From Bradyrhizobium sp. BR13661 (lineage in GTDB: Bacteria; Pseudomonadota; Alphaproteobacteria; Rhizobiales; Xanthobacteraceae): a stretch of 64,000 nucleotides of DNA. Location of the stretch: assembly GCF_029892425.1 (NCBI RefSeq), contig NZ_JARXWB010000008.1:1-64000 (forward strand). The letters run 5' to 3'. Made by a program: the position numbers and the translations under genes. The notes under the pieces are model-generated. The model saw nothing but the letters and a program-made list of their open reading frames with translations. It was not told the DNA's origin and ran no database searches. This document shows positions 8,446 to 16,096 of the stretch, in pieces (within the stretch, counting starts at the first letter, position 1; each line of letters opens with the position of its first letter).

Positions 8446-9105
8446 TCACGCGAATGGCGACTTCGGTTCGTATAATATCTCTTCGGCGTCGCCGTGATTG
8501 TACCAGAAGCCATTCGTTTCGAGATCGAAATCCATTTTTTTGGCGACGTGCGCGACCACTTCCATTCTGAGCGTATTGGCGCACTCGAGGGCGAGGTCCG
8601 CTTCATCTGGCGTCGCGTTTTCTCCCGCATGCACAATCGCATTTCGCTTGGGGACAATGACAGTAACGAACGTCTTCCAGAGCAGGGAGCCGTTGGCGAG
8701 TTTCAGCTCGTCGATCCCGATTTCATACATGCCAAGGACGAGCGGCAGCAGTTCGCGCTCGATCGCCTGTTTTCGGCGCTGGATGATCATGTTGATGAGA
8801 ATTCTGGCCCAATTCTCGGAAAGGAAGGCGCCCTGCAGAAGTGGTTCAACGAGCATGTAGCGCGTAGTTAGCTCAATCGCCGTTACGGCACCCACGACAC
8901 AGAAGCGGGGATATCCGCCCTGGCGAGCATAGCGGGCCTGCGCAATCACATCATCGAGTCGTTTGTCGATCGCGTCTCCGTATATGCCCAGGAAGTCGCG
9001 GATGGGCTGTTTGGACAGGTTCTTGATTGCATTGGCAATATCTTCCTGGCGACCAATCTCCTCCCAGTATTCTTCCTCGTACCAACTGTCCGGGTCTCTG
9101 CTCAT
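8446..9105 (-). CDS. HEPN-domain protein, 219 aa
   Basis: Largely helical protein with VPKRNAIVHAGENAT, an R-x4-H HEPN signature (R154, H159), in the second half. The ATG at 9105 (MSRDPDSWYEEEYWEE) was preferred over an in-frame extension to 9237 whose residues look non-coding. The Glu/Asp/Trp/Tyr-rich N-terminus is unusual. It is the first gene of a likely three-gene leftward unit with the rusA-like gene and the REase-HEPN gene. HEPN proteins often act as RNases or as their partners in phage defence. The specific substrate is unknown. Confidence 0.7.
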   Translation of the reverse strand: MSRDPDSWYEEEYWEEIGRQEDIANAIKNLSKQPIRDFLGIYGDAIDKRLDDVIAQARYARQGGYPRFCVVGAVTAIELTTRYMLVEPLLQGAFLSENWARILINMIIQRRKQAIERELLPLVLGMYEIGIDELKLANGSLLWKTFVTVIVPKRNAIVHAGENATPDEADLALECANTLRMEVVAHVAKKMDFDLETNGFWYNHGDAEEILYEPKSPFA

Positions 9106-9287
9106 GGCAAGCTCGCTGGCGTCTGCGACCAGTGAGAGTAGCACGAGAGGCCTGGGGCAATACGGTTGAAGACCAAAAACTAGCAGCAAGCCGCACATTG
9201 CAGCGCGCGTCGGAGCCTGGATCAGGTCGCCCCCCATCGCACGGAGTAACTCCGCAGGAAATCATAGTATGCGATGTCATGCGCGTA

Positions 9288-9308
9288 AAACGCATTACAT
9301 TTGCGTTT
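9288..9308. promoter_or_regulatory. Inverted repeat, possible operator of the RHH-NADAR pair
   Basis: AAACGCA at 9288-9294 and TGCGTTT at 9302-9308 form a perfect 7-bp inverted repeat with a 7-base centre, in an A/T-rich stretch 40 bases before the ATG at 9349. Ribbon-helix-helix proteins commonly bind such sites in their own promoters. The assignment is inferred from position only. Confidence 0.4.
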
Positions 9309-9348
9309 ATTAATAGTTCGTTATGAATTTATATGTCTAGCATATGTG

Positions 9349-9543
9349 ATGCCGAAAGGGCCGAAGCTTAAAACGGCGACGATGTCGCTTCGACTTGAGC
9401 CGCAGACTAAAGCCGCAGCGAAATTGGCTGCGCGTGCGGAACGCCGAAGCGTCGCGAACTTCATCGAAGTTCTGATTATGCGGCACTGCCAGGAGCACGG
9501 CATCGAGATCCGTGCCTCAAAGTCATCAAGGAGAGAGATATGA
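9349..9543 (+). CDS. Small ribbon-helix-helix-like protein (antitoxin/repressor type)
   Basis: A basic protein of 64 residues. TATMSLRLEPQTKAAAKLAA looks like the strand and first helix of a ribbon-helix-helix fold, and RRSVANFIEVLIMRHCQEHG the second helix, as in Arc/CopG/DUF1778-type antitoxins. The ATG at 9349 is preferred because the upstream extension to a TTG at 9301 would cover the inverted repeat. The stop overlaps the start of the NADAR gene by 4 bases, so the two are translationally coupled. It may repress its own promoter. Confidence 0.7.
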   Translation: MPKGPKLKTATMSLRLEPQTKAAAKLAARAERRSVANFIEVLIMRHCQEHGIEIRASKSSRREI

Positions 9544-10127
9544 GGAAGAAGGCTCCAAGGTCCGAGAGTGCGAAGAAGCCCAACGCAAGCAAAGGTGAGA
9601 TCAGCTTCTACCGAGCAAACGAGAAACCTTATGGCGTGTTCAGCAACCTCTTTCGGTGCGAGGTTGAATTCGAAGGCCGCGTATACGCCACGGCGGAGCA
9701 CGCCTACCAGGCGGGCAAGGCAGCCAAGCCTGCAGTTAGGGAGTGGATTCTACAGGCTCCGACGCCAGCATTGGCGGCGATGGCAGCACACGGGCTTTAT
9801 ACTTGGGACATTGTGCCCAATTGGGCCAGCATCAAGATTGACCGCATGCGCGCCGTGCTGCGCGCAAAGTTCTCACAACATGAAAACCTTCAACAGCTCT
9901 TGCTGGGTACGGGGTCGCGCCGTCTGGTCGAAGTGGGCACAACCAACAATGCGGTCAATCGATTCTGGGGGGAGGTCAACGGCAAGGGCGAGAACACGCT
10001 AGGCAAGCTGCTCATGGAATTGCGCGAAGAGCTTCGCAAGCAGAAGAAAGCGCCGATAAACGGACACGTTGCTCCGAAGGGTACCCGGCAGAAACGAAAT
10101 TCCGCGACAGAGCTCGCGATAGCCTAG
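9540..10127 (+). CDS. NADAR-family protein (YbiA-like N-glycosidase)
   Basis: A protein of 195 residues with the full NADAR pattern: SFYRANEKPYGVFSNL, VYATAEHAYQAGKA, TWDIVPNWASIKIDRMRAVL and NRFWGEVNGKGENTLGKLL. NADAR proteins such as YbiA cleave N-glycosidic bonds in riboflavin intermediates or remove ADP-ribose from guanine. Some act as antitoxins to DarT-type DNA ADP-ribosyltransferases and others sit in defence islands. No DarT is visible next to it. The first 20 residues and the last 25 are basic and probably flexible. It is coupled to the upstream RHH gene and converges on the PfkB gene with a 4-base overlap. Confidence 0.9.
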   Translation: MRKKAPRSESAKKPNASKGEISFYRANEKPYGVFSNLFRCEVEFEGRVYATAEHAYQAGKAAKPAVREWILQAPTPALAAMAAHGLYTWDIVPNWASIKIDRMRAVLRAKFSQHENLQQLLLGTGSRRLVEVGTTNNAVNRFWGEVNGKGENTLGKLLMELREELRKQKKAPINGHVAPKGTRQKRNSATELAIA

Positions 10128-11116
10128 CGCTTGTAGCCGGCATAGGGTTCGACGTGGGCGACATCGAGACAGCGCTCGGACCGCGACATCAGCGCATTGC
10201 GAATGGTCGCGCCGCCGAAGGCGTGAAATGCGCCGCGAGCCCCTACGAATGCGCAGTTCAGGGCCGCTAGCCACTGTCCCATAACAAGTCCCGAATAGAC
10301 GTCATCAACGCGGATCGTCCGGCGGGTGGCTCCAACATTCATGAGCGCGTGAATCAGGCCAGTTGTCACCATATCTCCGGCGCCACAGGTATCGACCAGT
10401 CTCGGCGCGGCGATTGAAGGGAGCGTCACGGTGCGAGCCCCGGTTTCCAAGGTCAGACCTTCGCCGCCATGGGTCGAAATGAAATATGGAGGCGCTTCGA
10501 ACGACTGCGTGTCCATTTCGGCGCGCGTGTCTTCCGAGGCCTTCAATATATCGATGAACGGGAGAGCCTTGCGGAACAGCGACCAGTCCTTGAGAGAATT
10601 GGGTTCGAACAGGACGAGCGCACCGGCCCCGGAAGCTTCTTCCATAGCCAGCAACGTGGTGTCAGACAACCGATCGACATAAAAGATCGACGCCGCTCTG
10701 ATCGCCCCCTTCGCTCGATCGGCATTGGACTCTGCAATCGGCCTGTATGACGGAAGCTGCCGATGCGTTTCCGGACACGTGGAGCTGAATGCGTGCCTCG
10801 CGAGTTGAATATCGAGATATTCAACGACGACCGGCGATTCCTCGTTGGGCTCGCGAAATACGAACTGCGTCACACAGCCTGCGCGTTGGATCTCATCGAG
10901 AAGAAAAGCGCCGGTCTCATCGGAGCCCAGGTTCAAGATGGGGGCGACGCGATGCCCGAGCATCGCCAAGGATACCAGGACATTTGCGCAGGAGCCTCCC
11001 AGGGCTTCAATGGGGCGGTTGCGTGTGGGCGTGTAAATGCGATCCAGCGTCGCAAAGCCCATGCCCGCAATCATCTTGGGCACTTTCCCCTCCGCAGCAA
11101 TAGAGAGCGACTCCAT
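10124..11116 (-). CDS. PfkB-family carbohydrate/nucleoside kinase, last gene of five-gene operon
   Basis: A 330-residue ribokinase-like enzyme. GGSCANVLVSLAMLG at 40-54 is the N-terminal substrate-site motif and LVDTCGAGDMVTTGLI carries the PfkB signature 2, with D248 as catalytic base and GAGD as anion hole. Such kinases phosphorylate ribose, adenosine or related sugars. It starts 12 bases after the SIS-HAD gene. The ATG at 11116 is used; a second ATG at 11074 has a GGAGGGG stretch upstream and is a serious alternative. In this operon it could phosphorylate a nucleoside or sugar produced by the neighbouring PRTase-like and HAD enzymes (inference). Confidence 0.88.
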   Translation of the reverse strand: MESLSIAAEGKVPKMIAGMGFATLDRIYTPTRNRPIEALGGSCANVLVSLAMLGHRVAPILNLGSDETGAFLLDEIQRAGCVTQFVFREPNEESPVVVEYLDIQLARHAFSSTCPETHRQLPSYRPIAESNADRAKGAIRAASIFYVDRLSDTTLLAMEEASGAGALVLFEPNSLKDWSLFRKALPFIDILKASEDTRAEMDTQSFEAPPYFISTHGGEGLTLETGARTVTLPSIAAPRLVDTCGAGDMVTTGLIHALMNVGATRRTIRVDDVYSGLVMGQWLAALNCAFVGARGAFHAFGGATIRNALMSRSERCLDVAHVEPYAGYKR

Positions 11117-11128
11117 GGCAAGTCCAAT

Positions 11129-13054
11129 CTAGCCGAAAGAGAACAAATAGGGAACAGTTATTTTTGCTGCTCCCTTACCCACAACTTGCAACGCCTTTAG
11201 AAGCATTTCGAGCCCGGCCGGCCCTTGGACGCTGTCTGGAGCCAGATTCCAGCAGGTGTGCGGCCGGTCACAGACCTTACCAACGCTCACACCATATGGC
11301 CCCTCCAAAAGTTCGTGATCGTTACCAAGCCGTTCGCCTCGGTCGCCGACGCACAGCACGGCGGTGTTCGGAACCGCCAGGGCGCTTTGCATTTTGACGA
11401 CGACGTTGCGCTTGCTTGCCGTTACCGGAAAGATGTCGACGGCATGTCCGGACTGCAGGATTTGAAGTGGAAGGTCTGCAAGAGCTTCCTCCAACCAGAG
11501 GAGCCCCCTGTCTTCGTCACAAAGCATGTTGCGGGGAATTGCCAACTGTAACGGCGCTTCTTTCGGTACCCAGCCGTCGCGAAACAAGCCAGCCAAACTC
11601 AGAAGGCGGCGGCGCGCCTCAGCTATCGCAGGGTCCGCCGGTGGCGGCTTTGCAGCAACGTCATTCGCGAGTGGCACGATCCAGGCACCATTGTAGTATC
11701 CGACTAGAATCTGCTCGTGATATGACTCAGGGAGTACCTTGCGGAGCATCTCCCCAATAGAGCCGCCGCGGCCTGTAGCGAAAGCGACGCGCAGGCCCGC
11801 GTCTGCGAGCCGACATAACTCGGCAAGTATTTCAGGATTTGGCGGCTCAAAGCGCTGTTCAGTGGAGACAACCGTCCCATCGTAGTCGACGACGACTCCA
11901 CCGAACGTTTCGCTTTCAATGCGAGAAATGAATTCGGCTCGGCTTGCGGAGAGCTCGCTTGTCGTCGCTTGGGTGTCGGTCCTTATGCCTGCCTGGCGCT
12001 TTCGCCGTACCGAGACCTCGTCCGCAGCGACGATGTCATGCAGCACGTTGCTGTCAAACAGTCGGCGACCAAATTCGGCAACGCCGGGTTTACCCGGGTC
12101 GATGCCTTTGGCGAGACCCAGCGCCTCGACAAATGCCAAACCGAACGCAAGACCTTCAAAGCGCGCGGCCCGGCCGGCTCGACCAAAATCAACCGCATAG
12201 CAGCTGATGAAGGGCGGCAGGACGCGTTCGACTGCTTGCCAAGCTGAAAGGCTCCTATCGGATGTCAACGCAAGCACGAATGTTCCCTGAGGGTGCTTGT
12301 CGAGCCAAACATGGCGGCCGTGCGCAAAGTTGCGGAAGTCCGTGCGCTGCACGCTGCAGAGACCAGCTTCCCATGCACTAGTCTCAATCAGCGTTGCGGC
12401 CGCAGCCATCTGAGGATCATAAAGCAAGACGATCGTGTCGCAATGCAAGGCAGCGCCAAGCCGATCTGCAAGCCTCGCCCGTGCGTCCGCCCCCAGATGC
12501 TGCTCGATGCAATTGCGCAACTGCGCGTGCCGCATCTCCGGATCGGCCCTCCCAGCCAAGCGATCGCTTGCGAGGACCAGCGACAATGTCGAGGAAACTA
12601 CCGAGTGTGTGGCCAGAAACCCGTCTTTTTCGTCCGCGACTGGCGATACGAAGCAAGTCCCCCCGTGTTCTAGGGCAAGGCGAGCAAGCGTGCCGCCCCT
12701 TGCGTTTGTGAGCACATACAGATCTTCGGGAGCACCTCGGAGCCCATGTTCAAAGGCTGCTTGGATGTCCTGGTTCTCCCCGCTTGCGCTAAAGAACCAG
12801 TTCGAGGCCGCCGGGTCGCTGCGTTCCAAGGCGAAAGCCATCGGGGTCACAGATGAAGACATTGCGAAGCCGAGTTGAGCTCGGCACTGTGCAAGAAACT
12901 CCGCGACGACGACCGACCCACCTGACCCGACGCAGTAGACCGGTCGCTTGGCGCATTGCGCTATCATGTGTGAGAGCGCAACATGACTTGTCTGAAAGCA
13001 AAGCGACAACGTCTCGTGGATTCGGTCGAGCTTACTCGCGAAAACCGCGGTCAT
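11129..13054 (-). CDS. SIS-domain and HAD-phosphatase fusion protein
   Basis: A 641-residue two-domain protein. Residues about 30-340 form a SIS sugar-phosphate domain of the double type found in GlmS and AgaS: YCVGSGGSVVVAEFLA near 41, then SASGENQDI and a second half around LIETSAWEAGL. Residues about 385-640 are a HAD hydrolase with motif I VVVDYDGTVV (D390, D392), motif II ATGRG near 426-430 and motif IV GDRGERLGND at 570-579. The order suggests a C2-capped, Cof/SPP-like phosphatase. The ATG at 13054 overlaps the preceding stop by 4 bases. It may isomerise or bind a sugar phosphate and then remove the phosphate. I know of no standard pathway for this fusion beside a PRTase-like gene. Confidence 0.85.
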   Translation of the reverse strand: MTAVFASKLDRIHETLSLCFQTSHVALSHMIAQCAKRPVYCVGSGGSVVVAEFLAQCRAQLGFAMSSSVTPMAFALERSDPAASNWFFSASGENQDIQAAFEHGLRGAPEDLYVLTNARGGTLARLALEHGGTCFVSPVADEKDGFLATHSVVSSTLSLVLASDRLAGRADPEMRHAQLRNCIEQHLGADARARLADRLGAALHCDTIVLLYDPQMAAAATLIETSAWEAGLCSVQRTDFRNFAHGRHVWLDKHPQGTFVLALTSDRSLSAWQAVERVLPPFISCYAVDFGRAGRAARFEGLAFGLAFVEALGLAKGIDPGKPGVAEFGRRLFDSNVLHDIVAADEVSVRRKRQAGIRTDTQATTSELSASRAEFISRIESETFGGVVVDYDGTVVSTEQRFEPPNPEILAELCRLADAGLRVAFATGRGGSIGEMLRKVLPESYHEQILVGYYNGAWIVPLANDVAAKPPPADPAIAEARRRLLSLAGLFRDGWVPKEAPLQLAIPRNMLCDEDRGLLWLEEALADLPLQILQSGHAVDIFPVTASKRNVVVKMQSALAVPNTAVLCVGDRGERLGNDHELLEGPYGVSVGKVCDRPHTCWNLAPDSVQGPAGLEMLLKALQVVGKGAAKITVPYLFSFG

Positions 13055-14175
13055 GGCGAATGTCCTGGAGACACCGGTGCATTCGCGGCCCCGTAGGCAT
13101 CGCCAGAAAGCCATACGTGGATTGGCGTGCTCGCCACGCTTTGAGCGCCGTCTACACGATCCCATTTCACTTCGTAAGAGACCGCTTCGACATACCGCAC
13201 TGCCATGTCGTGCTCGACCGCTGCCATGAGGGCTCCGATGGCAAGCGTTTTGCTGCCAGACGGGGTTAGGACGACGTGGCTGTTGGTCACGTTTGCGAAC
13301 ACGCGCGTGTACCGTGTGTAAATTGCACTGAGGATGAGGTAGAGGTCGAGTGGATCGTCTTCAATCGCATAGATGACATTATCGGAATCGACTTCCCAGG
13401 ATTGATACAGTTCGCTCTCGAATTCGGCGATCAGCTTGTCACTGGCGCGGGGATCGCGCTGGGAAAGCGGTAGAATTGGGCAGACGACAACCGGGCCACG
13501 AAGCTTTTCTCGCAAGGTTTGCAATGCTCGAGATTTACCCACGGCGAGAGCCGGCATCCAAATCTTGGGCTCTTGAGCGCTCCCTTCAAGGTCCAACCGA
13601 CCGCTAAAACCATGAACCGGGTCGACGAAGTCACTTGGTACACTGTTGATCGCGTCGTCTAGACCGGCGTTTGACACCACCACAAGGTGGAAGTTCTTTT
13701 TCGGAGTCGCCTGGTTGGCACGCTCCAAGAGCAGGCGCGCGACCGGAAACGATATTCCAACGGAGAGAGCGCTTAGATCGAGCACAATATCGGTAAATGA
13801 ATCGAGCGGAACACCAATGAGCGCCTCGGTCGCGCGCCGACCACCTATGACTGCGCCGTCCTCTTCGGCGAGAACGTCAATGTCAATAACCTCGACGGTA
13901 CCGACAGTCTTTCCCAACGCTTCTATATTCTTCTCGGCTCGAGATACCAGCTCCGCCGATGGCTCCGGTCGCCGCTCACGCAGAAAAATCGCCTGCAATC
14001 GATCGCCGAGATGCGTTGTCAATATAGATGCAAATGTAACGCAGCGGGGATCGAATCCAGCACCTCCCACAAACAAACATCGCCTTCGCGGCTCCGCGAA
14101 GTATGTATTGGCGAAGGCAATAGCTTCATCGCCGTAATTGGCGATGCAATGCTCCCATCGCGGTCGGGTGGTCAT
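13051..14175 (-). CDS. Rossmann-like protein with CARF-type motif, putative ligand sensor
   Basis: A 374-residue protein that I do not recognise as a named family. The N-terminus has RRCLFVGGAGFDPRC, a Gly-rich loop after a hydrophobic strand, and alternating strands and helices follow. Near the C-terminus VVLTPSGSKTLAIGAL (301-316) resembles the conserved TGGTKxMAxG loop of CARF domains, which bind cyclic oligonucleotides or similar ligands in Card1/Can-type effectors. No nuclease motif is evident. Both ends overlap neighbours by 4 bases (ATGA), so it is made in step with the ATPase and the SIS-HAD protein. A role as nucleotide sensor is inferred from the motif. It could equally be an enzyme of the metabolite pathway. 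Confidence 0.65.
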   Translation of the reverse strand: MTTRPRWEHCIANYGDEAIAFANTYFAEPRRRCLFVGGAGFDPRCVTFASILTTHLGDRLQAIFLRERRPEPSAELVSRAEKNIEALGKTVGTVEVIDIDVLAEEDGAVIGGRRATEALIGVPLDSFTDIVLDLSALSVGISFPVARLLLERANQATPKKNFHLVVVSNAGLDDAINSVPSDFVDPVHGFSGRLDLEGSAQEPKIWMPALAVGKSRALQTLREKLRGPVVVCPILPLSQRDPRASDKLIAEFESELYQSWEVDSDNVIYAIEDDPLDLYLILSAIYTRYTRVFANVTNSHVVLTPSGSKTLAIGALMAAVEHDMAVRYVEAVSYEVKWDRVDGAQSVASTPIHVWLSGDAYGAANAPVSPGHSP

Positions 14176-16085
14176 GACGCGATCTCCGCGTAGCGCAGAA
14201 GATCAGATAGCTGACGTTCCAAGAATCCGCCGCGTCGCAACGTTAGAGCGTTGCGAAGGACAACCGGGCCGCCCAGCTCGATTAGACACCATAGCTTACC
14301 GCCCTGTCCGTAGTTGGGTTGTACGGTAATAGCGTTGTAAGCGGAGGCATAGTGGAGCACCTGGACGAGTCCCTCCCTCTCCCGGAGGAGCTGCTGAAAT
14401 TCGTCTTGTGGAATTCCGATTGCGTTTGCACCCCCTCCAAGCGGGGCATTCGGCCGCAGACTTTCCCGCAAGCAGTCCTCGGCAATCGCCGCCACCATGC
14501 CGCGCACGCGCGCCGCGAAGGGAAAGTTCCACCCATCCATGATTTTCGTCGATCGTTCGACCAGGATCCGGTCCTGTTGACGAGCGGACAGTTGCGGCTG
14601 ATCGCCGTTGATGACGCGCGCCTCCATGCGATCCACCAAAGCCGCCGATAGGTGCAGGAATAGCTCCGCGTTATCGGAGCTGGCGTCGCTGATCGTTGCC
14701 AAGCCGAAATGAAGCGCTCTTTTCTCCGCGTGACGTAAATGCACGCGCGCGCCCTCGGCCACGCCGGCATCGGCGGCCACTTCCTGGCGGGGTGTCGGAT
14801 CGTTCTCCTGCCCTTCGAACAAGGACTGCTGTGGTACCCGGTTGATATACCGATGGATAAGGATTTTGAGCATCGCTGCCTGGACATCTCTTCCGACGTC
14901 CTGGGTCTGGGCGCCGCTAGCGTAGCGGTCAACCTCCTTGCGCAATGCTTCAACTCGCTGCGCCGACACGTGAAGGCGCGAACGCGTTCGCTCGATGTCA
15001 GCCTGGAGGCGTGCATAGGCTTGATCGGAAAGTTTCTCAGGTTCAGTGGACAGCAGCGCTGAAAAACTCCGATATTGCCGGCGTTCAAATGTGGGATGCC
15101 TCCGCAGATATCGATCCGCCATGCTCCGGGCCATCGAGCGAAATGCTGTGCGAGCTTTACCCCGATCGGTTGGCCGCTGCAGGAACACATCGACGTAGTC
15201 CCGGCCCGGCTTCAGTTCAGGTGCCAGATTGTCGTCGGCCTCACCGAGAGCAGTCCCCGGCGACAAGAGGTCGAACCGCATCATGATCCACCGGCCGATT
15301 CTGATCTCGCGACGGGAAAGATCACGAAATATCGGAGCAAACTGCCGCGGTGACAGATTGTGTGCGTCGTCGAGTATAACGAGCGGCTTGAAGACAGACC
15401 TCTCCCCGGCTGGTCCCGTCACTTCAATGGCTTCGATAACGTCGAATGGCCGAAACGGACGCGCAGCGGTCTCTGAAATCTCTTCGGCCTTTGGTGGGAC
15501 CAAACGGGCGCCGACATCATAGACGGCGCGTTCCACCTCTCGTGCTCGCTCGACCAACGTTTCGGTTTCCCCACCGCCGATCTCTTCAAGAGCGGCCACG
15601 GCATCGCTGCGAGGAATAAATCGTATTTCGCTACGTGCGTGTCGACGTTCTAGATTACGAACTAGGCCCAATACGGCACGCGCCTGAATGAGTGCGAGAA
15701 CGAGCTTTGTCCGAAGCGTCTCGTCGTAGGGCAGCTCCCAGAAATCGCGATACTCTCCCTCGAGCGGAAGCCGAACAGCCGCAATCTTTTGCTGCCCCTT
15801 CTGGATGAACTGACAGGCATCGAGTGCTTGAATGATGTCCGAGTACCCGTCTTTTTCCGGATCGGCGAGAACTGCTTCAACCATGCGTGCTTCAAGAAGT
15901 GTTGCAAGGGTGGTTTTGCCGCTCCCGGGCGTTCCCACAATGCGGATGAGCTTCTCGAAAAGTTGTCCACGCTTGGCTGCGTCCCCCAGATACGTTCTGA
16001 GCGGCTCCGGGCTTACGAGCGAGAGAAACGCAGCTTCGTCTTCTCGAAGATATTCTGTTGCGCGCTTCTCGAACGGATTTGCCAT
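14172..16085 (-). CDS. AAA+/STAND-like ATPase (ORC-CDC6-like) of five-gene operon
   Basis: A 637-residue ATPase. The P-loop is IRIVGTPGSGKTT (48-59) and Walker B is PLVILDDAHNLSP (235-247). The DDAH form and the long helical tail recall ORC-CDC6-like AAA+ proteins found in conflict systems. The last third is helical with Arg-rich stretches and could bind nucleic acid or partner proteins. The ATG at 16085 is used because GAAGAAG lies about 7 bases upstream and the extension to 16199 would overlap the preceding gene by about 100 bases. It is 11 bases from the PRTase-like stop and overlaps the next gene by 4. It is the likely regulator or sensor motor of the system. Confidence 0.85.
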   Translation of the reverse strand: MANPFEKRATEYLREDEAAFLSLVSPEPLRTYLGDAAKRGQLFEKLIRIVGTPGSGKTTLATLLEARMVEAVLADPEKDGYSDIIQALDACQFIQKGQQKIAAVRLPLEGEYRDFWELPYDETLRTKLVLALIQARAVLGLVRNLERRHARSEIRFIPRSDAVAALEEIGGGETETLVERAREVERAVYDVGARLVPPKAEEISETAARPFRPFDVIEAIEVTGPAGERSVFKPLVILDDAHNLSPRQFAPIFRDLSRREIRIGRWIMMRFDLLSPGTALGEADDNLAPELKPGRDYVDVFLQRPTDRGKARTAFRSMARSMADRYLRRHPTFERRQYRSFSALLSTEPEKLSDQAYARLQADIERTRSRLHVSAQRVEALRKEVDRYASGAQTQDVGRDVQAAMLKILIHRYINRVPQQSLFEGQENDPTPRQEVAADAGVAEGARVHLRHAEKRALHFGLATISDASSDNAELFLHLSAALVDRMEARVINGDQPQLSARQQDRILVERSTKIMDGWNFPFAARVRGMVAAIAEDCLRESLRPNAPLGGGANAIGIPQDEFQQLLREREGLVQVLHYASAYNAITVQPNYGQGGKLWCLIELGGPVVLRNALTLRRGGFLERQLSDLLRYAEIAS

Positions 16086-16096
16086 GTCATGCTTCT

